From NCBI GenBank assembly GCA_913031035.1, contig CAJWGN010000005.1:1-59560 (forward strand): a stretch of DNA of 59,560 bases, given 5' to 3'. The notes under the pieces were generated by a model that was given only the letters and a program-made list of their open reading frames with translations, searched no databases and was not told where the DNA came from. Within the stretch, counting starts at the first letter, position 1, and every line of letters begins with the position of its first letter. This document shows, in pieces, positions 1 to 7,918 of this stretch. The DNA is from an uncultured Gammaproteobacteria bacterium. GTDB taxonomy: Bacteria > Pseudomonadota > Gammaproteobacteria > Pseudomonadales > Pseudohongiellaceae. Position numbers and translations under genes: made by a program.

Positions 1-1
1 G

Positions 2-1276
2 CGCCCTCTTTCAGCCAGCAATGTAAAAGGTGACATCCGAGGATTTGACGCCCGCAGCGGCCAGAAGCTTTGGACATTTAAGACCATTCCTGAACGTGGC
101 GAGATCGGCTTCGAAACTTGGCTTAATGATTCTGCCCAGTACACAGGCAACGCCGGTGTTTGGTCAGCAATGTCCGCAGATATCGAACGCGGCACGGTTT
201 ATCTGCCGGTTGAGTCAGCAACAGGTGATCGCTATGGGGCAGACCGGCCAGGTAATAACCTTTTCTCAAGCTCTACAGTGGCGCTGGATTACAAAACTGG
301 CAAACGTAAATGGCATTTCCAAACCACCCATCACGACATCTGGGATTGGGATACACCTTCTGCTCCCTTGGTAATTAATCTTCCGGATGGAACTCCTGCC
401 GTTGTTCAAACCCTCAAGCAGTCTCACTTATTTATGTTTAATCCGGAAAACGGAGAGCCTTTGTTTCCGGTTGAAGAAAGAGCCGTGCCGGCTAGCGATG
501 TGCCCGGGGAAGCGACAGCACGAACCCAGCCTTTCCCTACCAAGCCAGCGCCTTATGACCGCCGCGGTTTTAGCGAAAACGACCTTGTGGACTTCACCCC
601 AGATATTCATGCCAGAGCAACTGAGATCGCCAGCAAATACCGCTTTAGCGAACTCTTTACACCTCCATCGCTGTATAAAGACCCCGCGGACGGCAGCCTC
701 GGCACCTTGCACTTGCCCTCGTCTACAGGTGGCTCTAACTGGGAGGGCGCCGCCTACGATCCTGACACCGGCTTCATCTATGTTTCATCACGCACAGCCA
801 CCAGCGTTCTTTCATTGGTAAGCGAACCTGATGCATCCAGTGTTCGCTACATTCAAGGAGGTGATCGAACCCCTTCCATTGATGGAATCCCACTAGTTAA
901 GCCTCCTTATGGCAGAATCACGGCCATAGACTTAACCTCAGGTGACCACGTTTGGCAGGTCGTAAACGGCGACACACCGGCAAGGATAAAGAACCATCCA
1001 TTACTTGAGGGAATTGACATTCCCCCGACGGGCAAACCGACGCGATCAAGTTTGATCCTCACCAAAAGCCTATTGTTTGCCGGAGAAGGCCCCGGTGGTG
1101 ACCCAGTACTCCATGCCATTGATAAAGCAACGGGTGAGACTGTTGCAAACATAGCGCTGCCAGCCTCGGTAACTGGTGTACCCATGACCTACATGCATGA
1201 AGGTAAGCAGTTCTTGGTGATGACGGTAAGCGATTTCTCATCTGCTGCTAAAATCATAGCGCTGGCGCTCCCTTAA
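2..1276 (+). CDS. PQQ-dependent dehydrogenase, C-terminal part (5' end outside window)
   Basis: The reading frame is open from the first bases of the window to TAA at 1274-1276, so the gene starts upstream; about 424 residues are visible. The sequence is a quinoprotein beta-propeller of the glucose/alcohol dehydrogenase type: W-motif-like turns (VKGDIRGFDARSGQKLW, TVALDYKTGKRKWHF), the segment TTHHDIWDWDTPSAP and GGSNWEGAAYDPDTGFIYV all match the PQQ membrane-dehydrogenase family. Such enzymes oxidise sugars or alcohols in the periplasm with PQQ as cofactor and pass electrons to the quinone pool or a cytochrome. Substrate cannot be told because the N-terminal half is missing. A shorter start at 170 would lie inside the conserved propeller and is not believable. 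Confidence 0.85.
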   Translation, partial: RPLSASNVKGDIRGFDARSGQKLWTFKTIPERGEIGFETWLNDSAQYTGNAGVWSAMSADIERGTVYLPVESATGDRYGADRPGNNLFSSSTVALDYKTGKRKWHFQTTHHDIWDWDTPSAPLVINLPDGTPAVVQTLKQSHLFMFNPENGEPLFPVEERAVPASDVPGEATARTQPFPTKPAPYDRRGFSENDLVDFTPDIHARATEIASKYRFSELFTPPSLYKDPADGSLGTLHLPSSTGGSNWEGAAYDPDTGFIYVSSRTATSVLSLVSEPDASSVRYIQGGDRTPSIDGIPLVKPPYGRITAIDLTSGDHVWQVVNGDTPARIKNHPLLEGIDIPPTGKPTRSSLILTKSLLFAGEGPGGDPVLHAIDKATGETVANIALPASVTGVPMTYMHEGKQFLVMTVSDFSSAAKIIALALP

Positions 1277-1309
1277 GCTAGCCTGGAAAACCTGATACCC
1301 TACCCCAAC

Positions 1310-1340
1310 AGAAACCCAGTGCGCTGTACACTGGGTTTCT
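1310..1340 (+). terminator. Inverted repeat after the PQQ dehydrogenase
   Basis: A perfect 12-bp stem (AGAAACCCAGTG / CACTGGGTTTCT) with a 7-base loop sits 33 bases after the stop codon. There is no clear T-run after it, so it may be a weak terminator or an mRNA 3' stabilising hairpin. Confidence 0.5.
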
Positions 1341-1505
1341 AGTAACAAAACCTGTACCCACACGCGCCAGTTTCCTGCGGAATGTTTCTTAGTCCTCTGC
1401 CAGCGACCGTCGCGTATTGTTTTAAGTTTGCTCAACAATAAAAAGCTTAGAGGATTCAGGCTGGAAAGGCTTTGCCAAAAGACTAAGCACAGAGGAAGGG
1501 CAGGT

Positions 1506-2072
1506 ATGACTAATCGCTGCTGGTGGTCAGGAGACGACCCCGTTTACATAGCCTACCACGATGAAGAATGGGGCGTACCGGTTCATGATGAGCGCTTACT
1601 GTTTGAATTTCTTTGTTTGGAAGGACAGCAAGCAGGCTTAAGCTGGATTACCGTGTTGAAGAAACGTGATCACTACCGTAAGTGCTTTAAGAATTTCGAA
1701 ATCGAAAAAGTCGCTAAACTAACAGATGCCACCATCGAAAAATTGCTGCTAGACCCTGGCCTGATCAGAAACCGTCTCAAACTCTATTCTATTCGCCTGA
1801 ACGCTAAGGCCTTCATCGCGGTACAAAAAGAATTTGGCAGTTTCGATTCCTATATCTGGGGCTTTGTAGGAGGAAAAACTCTTGATGGAAAACGTAAGGA
1901 CGCGAAGGCAGTGCCAGCAACAACGGAGTTAAGTGATGCCATGTCCAAAGATTTAAAAAAACGCGGATTTAAGTTTATTGGCGGCACAATCTGCTACGCT
2001 TATATGCAAGCTGCTGGACTAATCAACGACCACACAAGCCATTGCTTCCGCTATCAAGAACTAAAAAAATAA
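1506..2072 (+). CDS. tag: DNA-3-methyladenine glycosylase I
   Basis: 188 residues, the usual length of Tag. It removes 3-methyladenine from alkylated DNA, starting base-excision repair. The N-terminus has the conserved CWW...DPVYIAYHDEEWGVP block, then LEGQQAGLSWITVLKKR, which carries the essential Glu39 and Trp47, and near the C-terminus KKRGFKFIGGTICYAYMQA followed by an HTSHC segment. Cys5, His18 and the C-terminal His and Cys fit the HhH-family zinc ligands known from E. coli Tag. The frame is open upstream to 1428, but ATG at 1506 is chosen: it follows AGAGGAAGGGCAGGT and matches the family N-terminus. It appears monocistronic. Confidence 0.93.
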   Translation: MTNRCWWSGDDPVYIAYHDEEWGVPVHDERLLFEFLCLEGQQAGLSWITVLKKRDHYRKCFKNFEIEKVAKLTDATIEKLLLDPGLIRNRLKLYSIRLNAKAFIAVQKEFGSFDSYIWGFVGGKTLDGKRKDAKAVPATTELSDAMSKDLKKRGFKFIGGTICYAYMQAAGLINDHTSHCFRYQELKK

Positions 2073-2190
2073 ACCGTCTGCAATTTTAACTGCATTACAA
2101 CTGTTTGGCGTCAGCGCTAATGCTGACATCACATAATGGCTCTAACTGTACACTGTAAACACACTGAACCAGCTGATTAGGGAGGATATA

Positions 2191-2565
2191 ATGATAGGAT
2201 ATGTGACTCTAGGGACTAAAGACATCCAACGAAGCGCAAAGTTTTACGATGTCTTACTCGCAGAGGTAGGCGCCTCTCGCTTCATGGAAATGGAAACATT
2301 TATTGCTTGGGCTGTTGAGCAACAAGCCCCTGCACTGTCAATCTCAGAGCCAGCTGATGGTAATCCTGCCACAGTGGGCAACGGCGTAATGGTAGCCTTG
2401 GGTGTGGAGAACACCGATCAAGTTGATAAAATTTGTGCCAAGGCGATAGAGCTAGGCGGTGCTTGCGAAGGCCCAGCAGGTCCCCGCAGCGACAGTTTTT
2501 ATGCGGGCTATTTCCGCGACCTTGATGGCAACAAACTTAATGTGTTTTGTATGACTGCTGCCTAG
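2191..2565 (+). CDS. VOC (glyoxalase/bleomycin-resistance) family protein
   Basis: 124 residues forming one vicinal-oxygen-chelate module. It opens with MIGYVTLGTKDIQRSAKFYD and ends with GYFRDLDGNKLNVFC, the usual beta-alpha-beta-beta-beta signature of small cytosolic VOC proteins. The family binds a metal or small molecule as a dimer; the substrate of this branch is unknown. GGGAGG lies 7 bases before the ATG. No partner gene is adjacent: tag lies upstream with about 120 bases between, and a strong hairpin follows. Confidence 0.85.
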   Translation: MIGYVTLGTKDIQRSAKFYDVLLAEVGASRFMEMETFIAWAVEQQAPALSISEPADGNPATVGNGVMVALGVENTDQVDKICAKAIELGGACEGPAGPRSDSFYAGYFRDLDGNKLNVFCMTAA

Positions 2566-2613
2566 ACAAAACCTAAAAGGCCCTCGTTAAAAGGGCCAGT
2601 AAAAAAGCCCAAT

Positions 2614-2650
2614 AAAAAAGGCCCGTCGGTTCACCGATTGGGCCTTTTTT
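2614..2650. terminator. Bidirectional intrinsic terminator
   Basis: AAAAAAGGCCC and GGGCCTTTTTT flank an inner TCGGT/ACCGA hairpin with a TC loop. The A-run and T-run make it usable in both directions, ending the VOC gene on the plus strand and possibly the leftward genes that end at 2771. Confidence 0.85.
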
Positions 2651-2770
2651 ATTTCTGGCTTTTGTGTTCTATTTATTTTCTTTTGTGGCTTTAAAGCCTT
2701 CTCCCGCGCCGAGCTAATTGCAAAATTTTTCTGCTATAGCGTTCGCCGGCAATCCTATCCTAGGCCCTTT

Positions 2771-3256
2771 TTATGCTTCCTCCTCACGGCTTACCTGCGC
2801 ATAGGCAATAGAGTTCATTTCTTGGGCACGGTTACCAAAAACAATTTTATGCAGTGTGTTGGTTATCTCTTCTTGAAAATTTTCAGTATCAAGATACGCC
2901 GCCACACTCCCCTCCATTGGATCTAGTGCCAGTTGCTTTAAATCAAAACGGTGATCTTCCGTAATCATCATGACCGGGGTTGCCGACCTGAATGGACTCC
3001 GCTTTTCTTCGCTACGCATTTTGAACAGCAACTGATCTCTGGGTTTTTTATGACTATTCCAGCCGGTGATCACACACGACAGACGATTAGTTAACAAACC
3101 AAAACCACGATTGTATTGCCGAAGAGCTTCGGTGGCGTTGGCTTCGTTATACGTATTAATCGTGGTGTACAAGCCGGTATGGCCTATCAACATTGCACAC
3201 TCATCTATCAACGCATTGTTCAGGTCGTAGAGCAGGACCACTGGTTTATAATTCAT
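2771..3256 (-). CDS. Degenerate receiver-domain (pseudo-REC) protein
   Basis: 161 residues, one domain, no signal peptide. The pattern resembles a response-regulator receiver: beta1 VVLLYDLNN, beta3 CVITGWN, beta4 TPVMMITED, beta5 VAAYL. The usual phospho-acceptor Asp of the VITDWN motif is Gly65 here, and the conserved Lys after beta5 is not seen, so phosphorylation by the canonical route is unlikely. The middle (residues 67-90) is an unusual basic insertion. There is no output domain. It lies 104 bases downstream of the nitroreductase on the same strand and may be the last gene of that unit. No clear ribosome site precedes the ATG. Assignment rests on secondary-structure-like pattern only. 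Confidence 0.6.
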   Translation of the reverse strand: MNYKPVVLLYDLNNALIDECAMLIGHTGLYTTINTYNEANATEALRQYNRGFGLLTNRLSCVITGWNSHKKPRDQLLFKMRSEEKRSPFRSATPVMMITEDHRFDLKQLALDPMEGSVAAYLDTENFQEEITNTLHKIVFGNRAQEMNSIAYAQVSREEEA

Positions 3257-3360
3257 ATTTGCAGTTCTTATTTGTAGTTTCTATTTATGTTCTTATTTAC
3301 AGCTCTGAATTACAAAACCCTGTACAGCCTATAGTTAATGCCACCGCGTTTCAGACCGAC

Positions 3361-4083
3361 TTAAACAGAGCGAAAAACAACATTCGTCTCAATATCGTCA
3401 CGGCTTGTTATTGTTTTGTTCGCAGGGACACTTTTGTCTTCGTAGCCAAAGCTTATACCAAAAAGAATCTTAGTATCATCTTGAATATCGAAAGACTCAC
3501 GCACTAAATCAGGATAATTTCTCATGGTCCCCATAGGACAGCTGTGCAGTCCGAAAGCTACCATGCTAAGCATCAAGGACTGTGCGTACATTCCTACGTC
3601 TAATGCCACCGTGGTTCCAAAACTAGGATTCATGCCCAGAAATGCGATATAAGGCGCGTCGAAGAACTCAAAGTTTCGTATTATCGCCCGCATTCGGCCT
3701 TCTTTGTCGCCTCGCTCAATACCCATATTTGAGTACAGCGCAACAGCACATTCAACTTGCCGTGTTCGATATTCGCCCTCGAAATCACCACGGTAAGGAT
3801 AATCTGGATTCGGCGCGACCCCAGCGGAAGTTCTTTCTACCATCTCGGCTTTCAAGCGATCTTTAAGCTTGCCGGACGCTACATACGCTTTCCAAGGCTG
3901 CACATTGCAATTGGAGGGAGACTGATTGGCTATGTCAAAAATTCGATTAAGGGTTGCCTGAGGAACCTCTTTATCCAAATAACCGCGCACCGAGTGCCGT
4001 TGATAGATGGCATCGATGAGACTCATTTTTGGGTCTCCACTTTGCATAGCATCAACATCTGTTTTTATCTGTAAATCATTCAT
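3361..4083 (-). CDS. Nitroreductase-family flavoprotein
   Basis: 240 residues from ATG 4083; an in-frame TTG four codons upstream is possible but less likely. Family marks are RHSVRGY near residue 30 (FMN phosphate contact), SPSNCNVQPW around residue 55, and GLHSCPMG with a C-terminal GYED segment. Nitroreductases are FMN-dependent dimers that move hydride from NAD(P)H to nitroaromatics, quinones or enones; the natural substrate is not evident. It follows the SDR gene by 39 bases and the FAD dehydrogenase beyond it, so the three probably form one transcript for oxidation and reduction of an unidentified small molecule. Confidence 0.87.
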   Translation of the reverse strand: MNDLQIKTDVDAMQSGDPKMSLIDAIYQRHSVRGYLDKEVPQATLNRIFDIANQSPSNCNVQPWKAYVASGKLKDRLKAEMVERTSAGVAPNPDYPYRGDFEGEYRTRQVECAVALYSNMGIERGDKEGRMRAIIRNFEFFDAPYIAFLGMNPSFGTTVALDVGMYAQSLMLSMVAFGLHSCPMGTMRNYPDLVRESFDIQDDTKILFGISFGYEDKSVPANKTITSRDDIETNVVFRSV

Positions 4084-4122
4084 ACTAAATTCCAATAACT
4101 GCTTTTAATCAAAAGCAAACAA

Positions 4123-4848
4123 CTAACTCAACAATCGGCCACCATCTACATCGACTGTAGTACCTGTGACGAATTTATTCTGCATAACAAAAAGTATACC
4201 CGCAGCAACTTCTTCAGATGTGCCTGCCCGCTTGATCAAATGATTAGCAGTCATCGCACTAAGGTTGGCTTGCTTCTGCTCCCCCATAAAATCAAACATT
4301 GCTGTATTCACTGTCCCTGGAGAAACCACATTGACGCGTATAGGTGCCATTTCCACTGCCAAGCAGCGAGACATGTTTTCAACCGCGGCACCAACGCAGC
4401 TAAGAGGTGATTGTCCTATTGCAACTTTTCTCGCTGGTGATCCACTGACGATGGTTATCGCCCCGTCGCTGGCCAGATAAGGCGCTCCGGTTCTAACAAC
4501 TTTGCCATAGCCCCAAAGCTTATCAAAAGCCGCTTTAAACTGATCTTCAGTTTGCTCTAAAAATGGCTTTAAGGTCCGCTCGCCACCAACCGCCGCTGAA
4601 ACCAAGTGATCGATAGTACCAACTTCTTTAAATATTGCTTCCAGTTCTTGCTCATTGTGAGTGTCTGCTTGACGCACTTCAAATGCCCCATTCGCCAAAG
4701 CTTTGGCGTTGTCTATATGCTCTTGCGAGCGGCCAGCAACCCAAACCTGAGCACCTGCAGCAGCAGCTGCCTGGGCCGCGGCCAAACCAATTCCAGCCGT
4801 ACCACCAATAATTACTACTTTTTTACCTGTAAGATCATTCCCCGTCAT
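4123..4848 (-). CDS. Atypical short-chain dehydrogenase/reductase
   Basis: 241 residues with a full SDR Rossmann fold: GGTAGIG near residue 16 for the dinucleotide, VAGRS after beta2, DHLVSAAVGG in place of NNAG, and the C-terminal IRVNVVSPGTVNTAMF and DVDGG. The catalytic YxxxK is absent: aligned on GAAVENM, Tyr and Lys are replaced by Leu and Gly (PLSCVGAAV), although the active-site Ser region (VSGSPA) is kept. A similar Tyr-less SDR branch is common in bacteria but its chemistry is poorly known. ATG 4848 is chosen over GTG 4851 because AAGGAGAGAG then has normal spacing. It starts 24 bases after the FAD dehydrogenase stop codon. Confidence 0.88.
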   Translation of the reverse strand: MTGNDLTGKKVVIIGGTAGIGLAAAQAAAAAGAQVWVAGRSQEHIDNAKALANGAFEVRQADTHNEQELEAIFKEVGTIDHLVSAAVGGERTLKPFLEQTEDQFKAAFDKLWGYGKVVRTGAPYLASDGAITIVSGSPARKVAIGQSPLSCVGAAVENMSRCLAVEMAPIRVNVVSPGTVNTAMFDFMGEQKQANLSAMTANHLIKRAGTSEEVAAGILFVMQNKFVTGTTVDVDGGRLLS

Positions 4849-4872
4849 CACTCTCTCCTTATTTTTTTATAA

Positions 4873-6279
4873 CTAATTAAATACACGACCCGGATTAAGA
4901 ATGTTTTTTGGGTCCAATGTCGATTTCAAGTTTTTCATCAGCGCGATTTCATTCTCGCTTTTGCTGTAAGAAAGAAATTCTTTTTTCATAATCCCAATGC
5001 CGTGCTCCGCAGAAATTGCACCGTGTAGTTTTTGAATAAGGCCATAGACCACCTCGTCAATTTCTCGGTGTAAAACTTTAGTATCCGGCCCTACATTAAT
5101 TACAATATGAACATTGCCATCACCGATATGTCCAAACAAGCCAAGCACTGCATCTGGCCACTGCGCTCGCAGACGACGCTCTACTTCCTCGCCAAAATAA
5201 CCCATGTCACTGACATTCAGACTTACGTCATAGGTATGCATGTACCCCACGCCCGTTGACACCTCAGCAGCCGAGTCACGAACAGCCCAGAGGTTTTTCA
5301 TTTTCGCATCTGAGTCGGCGATAACTACTTCATCAATTAGATTCTTTTCAGTGGCCGATGCTAGCGAGTCGAAGAACAGGTCAGTGTCTTTAGTTTTATC
5401 CGAACCCATACTTTCTACCAAGACGTAAAAACCGTGGTCTGCATCCAACGGCACCGTCACGTGACTCATATGCTGTTCAACCAGCTTGTAGCTGTTTTGC
5501 CAAATGACTTCAAAGGCACTTAGATTAGCCCCTAGCGTCGCCTGACAATGGACCAACAGATCGGCCACATTAGCAAAACTATCGACACTGCACATAGCCA
5601 CCGCTTGGCTGTTAGGTTTTTGAGTAAGTTTAAGCACCGCTTTGGTAATCAGGCCCAACGTCCCCTCACTGCCAATAAAAAGCTGTTTCAGATCGTAGCC
5701 AGTATTGTTTTTTCGCAATTTATGGAGTCCATCAATGACAGTACCATCAGCTAGCACCGCTTCTACTCCAACCACTAAGTCTCTGGTCATGCCATAGCGG
5801 ATAACCCTATTGCCGCCGGCATTGGTGGACAAATTGCCTCCGATAGTGGCGCTGCCACGGGCACCTAGATCTAACGGAAATAGTAAGCCATGGGCTTCTG
5901 CCTGCTCTTGAATTGACTGCAAGACAACGCCAGCCTCAACAGTCATTGTGCTGGTGTAGGGATCAATTTCTTCAATGCGGTTCATTCTCTCAAAACTCAA
6001 AGAGATTTCGCCTGCCAGAGGCGCTGCAGCACTAACCAAACCTGTCATCCCACCTTGAGGGGCGAGCGGCTGACCAGCGTCATTGCAGAGCTTTAAAATC
6101 GCAGACACTTCAGCGGTATTCGATGGCCGCAAAAGAAGAACAGGTACAATCGCCCTCGCCCCCATCCAGTCAGTATAGTTACGAGCATCAATGTCATCCC
6201 CTTCGCGAAAACCTGACGCTCCAACGATGGCTTTTAAATCCTCCAATAGGCTGGTATCTGACATAGCAAGCGTGACCAT
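4873..6279 (-). CDS. FAD-linked 2-hydroxyacid dehydrogenase (GlcD/D-lactate/D-2-hydroxyglutarate type)
   Basis: 468 residues, the normal size for single-chain members. The N-terminal FAD-binding half contains PQGGMTGLVSAA (about 73-84) and ATIGGNLSTNAGGNRVIRYG (about 144-163); the C-terminal cap has LFGHIGDGNVHI (about 381) and AISAEHGIGIMKK (about 427), typical catalytic histidine motifs. No iron-sulfur C-terminal domain is present, so it resembles D-lactate or D-2-hydroxyglutarate dehydrogenases rather than fused GlpC types. These are cytosolic or membrane-associated and deliver electrons to quinone or ETF. It is the first gene of the leftward SDR/nitroreductase group. ATG 6264 is an alternative start; neither has a good ribosome site. 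Confidence 0.9.
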   Translation of the reverse strand: MVTLAMSDTSLLEDLKAIVGASGFREGDDIDARNYTDWMGARAIVPVLLLRPSNTAEVSAILKLCNDAGQPLAPQGGMTGLVSAAAPLAGEISLSFERMNRIEEIDPYTSTMTVEAGVVLQSIQEQAEAHGLLFPLDLGARGSATIGGNLSTNAGGNRVIRYGMTRDLVVGVEAVLADGTVIDGLHKLRKNNTGYDLKQLFIGSEGTLGLITKAVLKLTQKPNSQAVAMCSVDSFANVADLLVHCQATLGANLSAFEVIWQNSYKLVEQHMSHVTVPLDADHGFYVLVESMGSDKTKDTDLFFDSLASATEKNLIDEVVIADSDAKMKNLWAVRDSAAEVSTGVGYMHTYDVSLNVSDMGYFGEEVERRLRAQWPDAVLGLFGHIGDGNVHIVINVGPDTKVLHREIDEVVYGLIQKLHGAISAEHGIGIMKKEFLSYSKSENEIALMKNLKSTLDPKNILNPGRVFN

Positions 6280-6410
6280 TTGATCTTTTTATAGGAGCCA
6301 AATAGTAGCACAAACCTCTCTGCGTAATGGCAGGCACGGCTAAAAATGCTAAAGTGTTCGCCCTAGGTTTATAGCATTTGGCAAACAGGGACCCTATTCA
6401 GGAGTATTTC

Positions 6411-6722
6411 ATGACAAAGGCACTTATCACAGCAATCGGCGCGGTCATGCTTGTTAGTTGCAGCAGCTGGGTTCAACTCACCAGTGAAGGCGAATCTGTA
6501 ATGCTTCTGCCTGAATCAGGGGTAGCTAGCTGCACTCGTGTTGGTGGCACTCGGTCCAGTACTTTGAATACAATTCTGTTTACCCAGCGCAATCGATTGC
6601 GGCTAGAAGAAGAACTCGCCACCTTAGCCCGAAACGAAGCCGGCAGCATGAGTGGAGATGCCATTGTTATCGAGTCTCCAATCAGCGACGGCACCCAGCG
6701 TTTTGGCGTCTACAGATGCTAA
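6411..6722 (+). CDS. DUF4156 (YjeI-like) lipoprotein
   Basis: 103 residues. The N-terminus has a short hydrophobic signal and lipobox LVSC at residues 14-17, so the mature protein should be lipid-anchored. The rest matches the DUF4156/YjeI pattern: SEGESVMLLPES, a Cys followed by GGTRSS, an acidic helix with LARNEAGSMSGDAIV and a terminal YRC. Two remaining cysteines could form a disulfide. The function of the family is unknown. ATG 6411 is chosen over the upstream in-frame ATG 6378 because CAGGAG precedes it at good spacing and it exposes the signal peptide. It is divergent from the FAD dehydrogenase. Confidence 0.82.
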   Translation: MTKALITAIGAVMLVSCSSWVQLTSEGESVMLLPESGVASCTRVGGTRSSTLNTILFTQRNRLRLEEELATLARNEAGSMSGDAIVIESPISDGTQRFGVYRC

Positions 6723-6819
6723 GTCGCCGAGCCCTATTGCATTAATCCCTCGCCACGCGCTAGCCCGCAGTGAGCCCTAAAACTAGAGAGCCATCAGTTG
6801 GTGGCCTGATTTTTATTAG

Positions 6820-7128
6820 ATATTTAGTAATATTCTAACTATCCAAGGAATCCTTGCGCAGGCTGCACTCGGAGCAATCTCTGACCCTACACGGCGTCAA
6901 ATACTAAATCTTCTCAAATCAGGAGAAAAGTCTGCCGGCGAGTTGGATTCGAAATTTGATATTAGCCGCCGCCCCTTTGTAACACACCTAAGGAAGCTTA
7001 AATCCGCAGAGTTAATGACGATCTCCCATCACGGGAAAACCATTTAATGGCAGATTAATTCGAGTGTTTTTGACGATGCCGCTCAGTAAATGATTGGCTT
7101 TTTCCAAAATCAGAAGGAAGTAAAGTGA
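6820..7128 (+). pseudogene. Decayed ArsR-family regulator
   Basis: Frame 6820-7047 encodes ALGAISDPTRRQILNLLKSG followed by ISRRPFVTHLRKLKSAELM, which is the winged-helix DNA-binding core of ArsR-type repressors (usual form LADPTRRxIL ... ISRPAVSxHLRxLxxAGLV). No ATG, GTG or TTG start is available before the conserved part. Stops in the same frame interrupt it at 7045-7047, 7087-7089 and 7126-7128, with coding-like WQINSSVFDDA between them. I read it as an inactivated gene. Confidence 0.72.
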
Positions 7129-7309
7129 CAGCTGCTACCAAGCCAATTTAAGGATGTGTCTTCTTTTTGTTTATATGCTGGGGCCGAGCCTCAGCCTGTT
7201 CGGCACCTTGCCCTACACACTGTCATTGCAATACAGTCTTTCTGGTAATCCACCAGTTTTCAGCCGAAAATTATCGCTGCGTTATCATTAGCAGCTATCG
7301 ATAGCGTCA

Positions 7310-7801
7310 GCGTGTTGACCTTTTGATGGCTCGTCAAAATCTCTCCAGCCCAATATGCCAAGCCAGATAGCCCCGCTACCACAGGCTATTAGTAAGAACC
7401 ATACTGTTTGGGGTCGGTTTAATTCTGGTCTCTAGTCACAATGCAATTGTGCTATTCAATCAGGATACTGGCATTCAAGTCCAAACCATTTCCATCAAGA
7501 TTGCTCTATTTCTTATCGTTGTCGGAAACGTCTGAGGCAAGACAGAACGTCACTTTTTTCTTGGTCTGTGAGTCCTCGGACCATTGCGTCAGAAATGAAC
7601 CGGAAGGCCACTCATAACCTTGCAGGGAAACTTATGGTGTTCTTTGATATTGACCTGATTATAATCAACTTATTGAGTGAGAGCTTGATTCAAGCAATAG
7701 TATTTAGCGTACTAGCCGTTCTAATGCAGATGTGCTTTTGGTACGGGCACCTCAAGAACTACGAGTCAAAAAACCTCCATAATAGTGAACCCTTTAGTTA
7801 A
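7310..7801 (+). pseudogene. Decayed SdpI-family membrane protein
   Basis: The frame running through 7533 encodes IKIALFLIVVGNV, TGA at 7533-7535, then GKTERHFFLGL; the next frame continues from 7568 as SPRTIASEMNRKATHNLAGK. Joined, they match the SdpI signature GNYxxKxRPNYFFGIRTPWTLxxExxWRKTHRLAGK. So one stop and one frameshift near 7565 break the gene. Residues after this (FFDIDLIIINLL, AIVFSVLAVLMQMCFWYG) are membrane segments. SdpI is an immunity or signalling membrane protein normally paired with an ArsR repressor, as here. The 5' end is poorly defined. The 77-residue open piece at 7568-7801 is unlikely to be a gene on its own. Confidence 0.66.
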
Positions 7802-7918
7802 GCAGAGAGGCTGCTAGGTTAACCTCCCTCGATGCCGGCAGGTAATTGCCCTCTAGTGCGCTATAATTTGAGAAATTTCAAGATTATCAAACCCAATTAG
7901 TAATAATCGAGCTTACGA

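Noticed and set aside
30-374. Short plus-strand frame at the left edge
   Set aside because: It is out of frame with the PQQ dehydrogenase propeller, whose motifs continue unbroken from base 2.
2110-2127. GTCAGC-GCTAAT-GCTGAC hairpin after tag as a terminator
   Set aside because: Only a 6-bp stem without a T-run; too weak to call.
7568-7801. 77-residue membrane protein with GTG start
   Set aside because: It continues the broken SdpI signature from another frame, so it is better read as part of a pseudogene.
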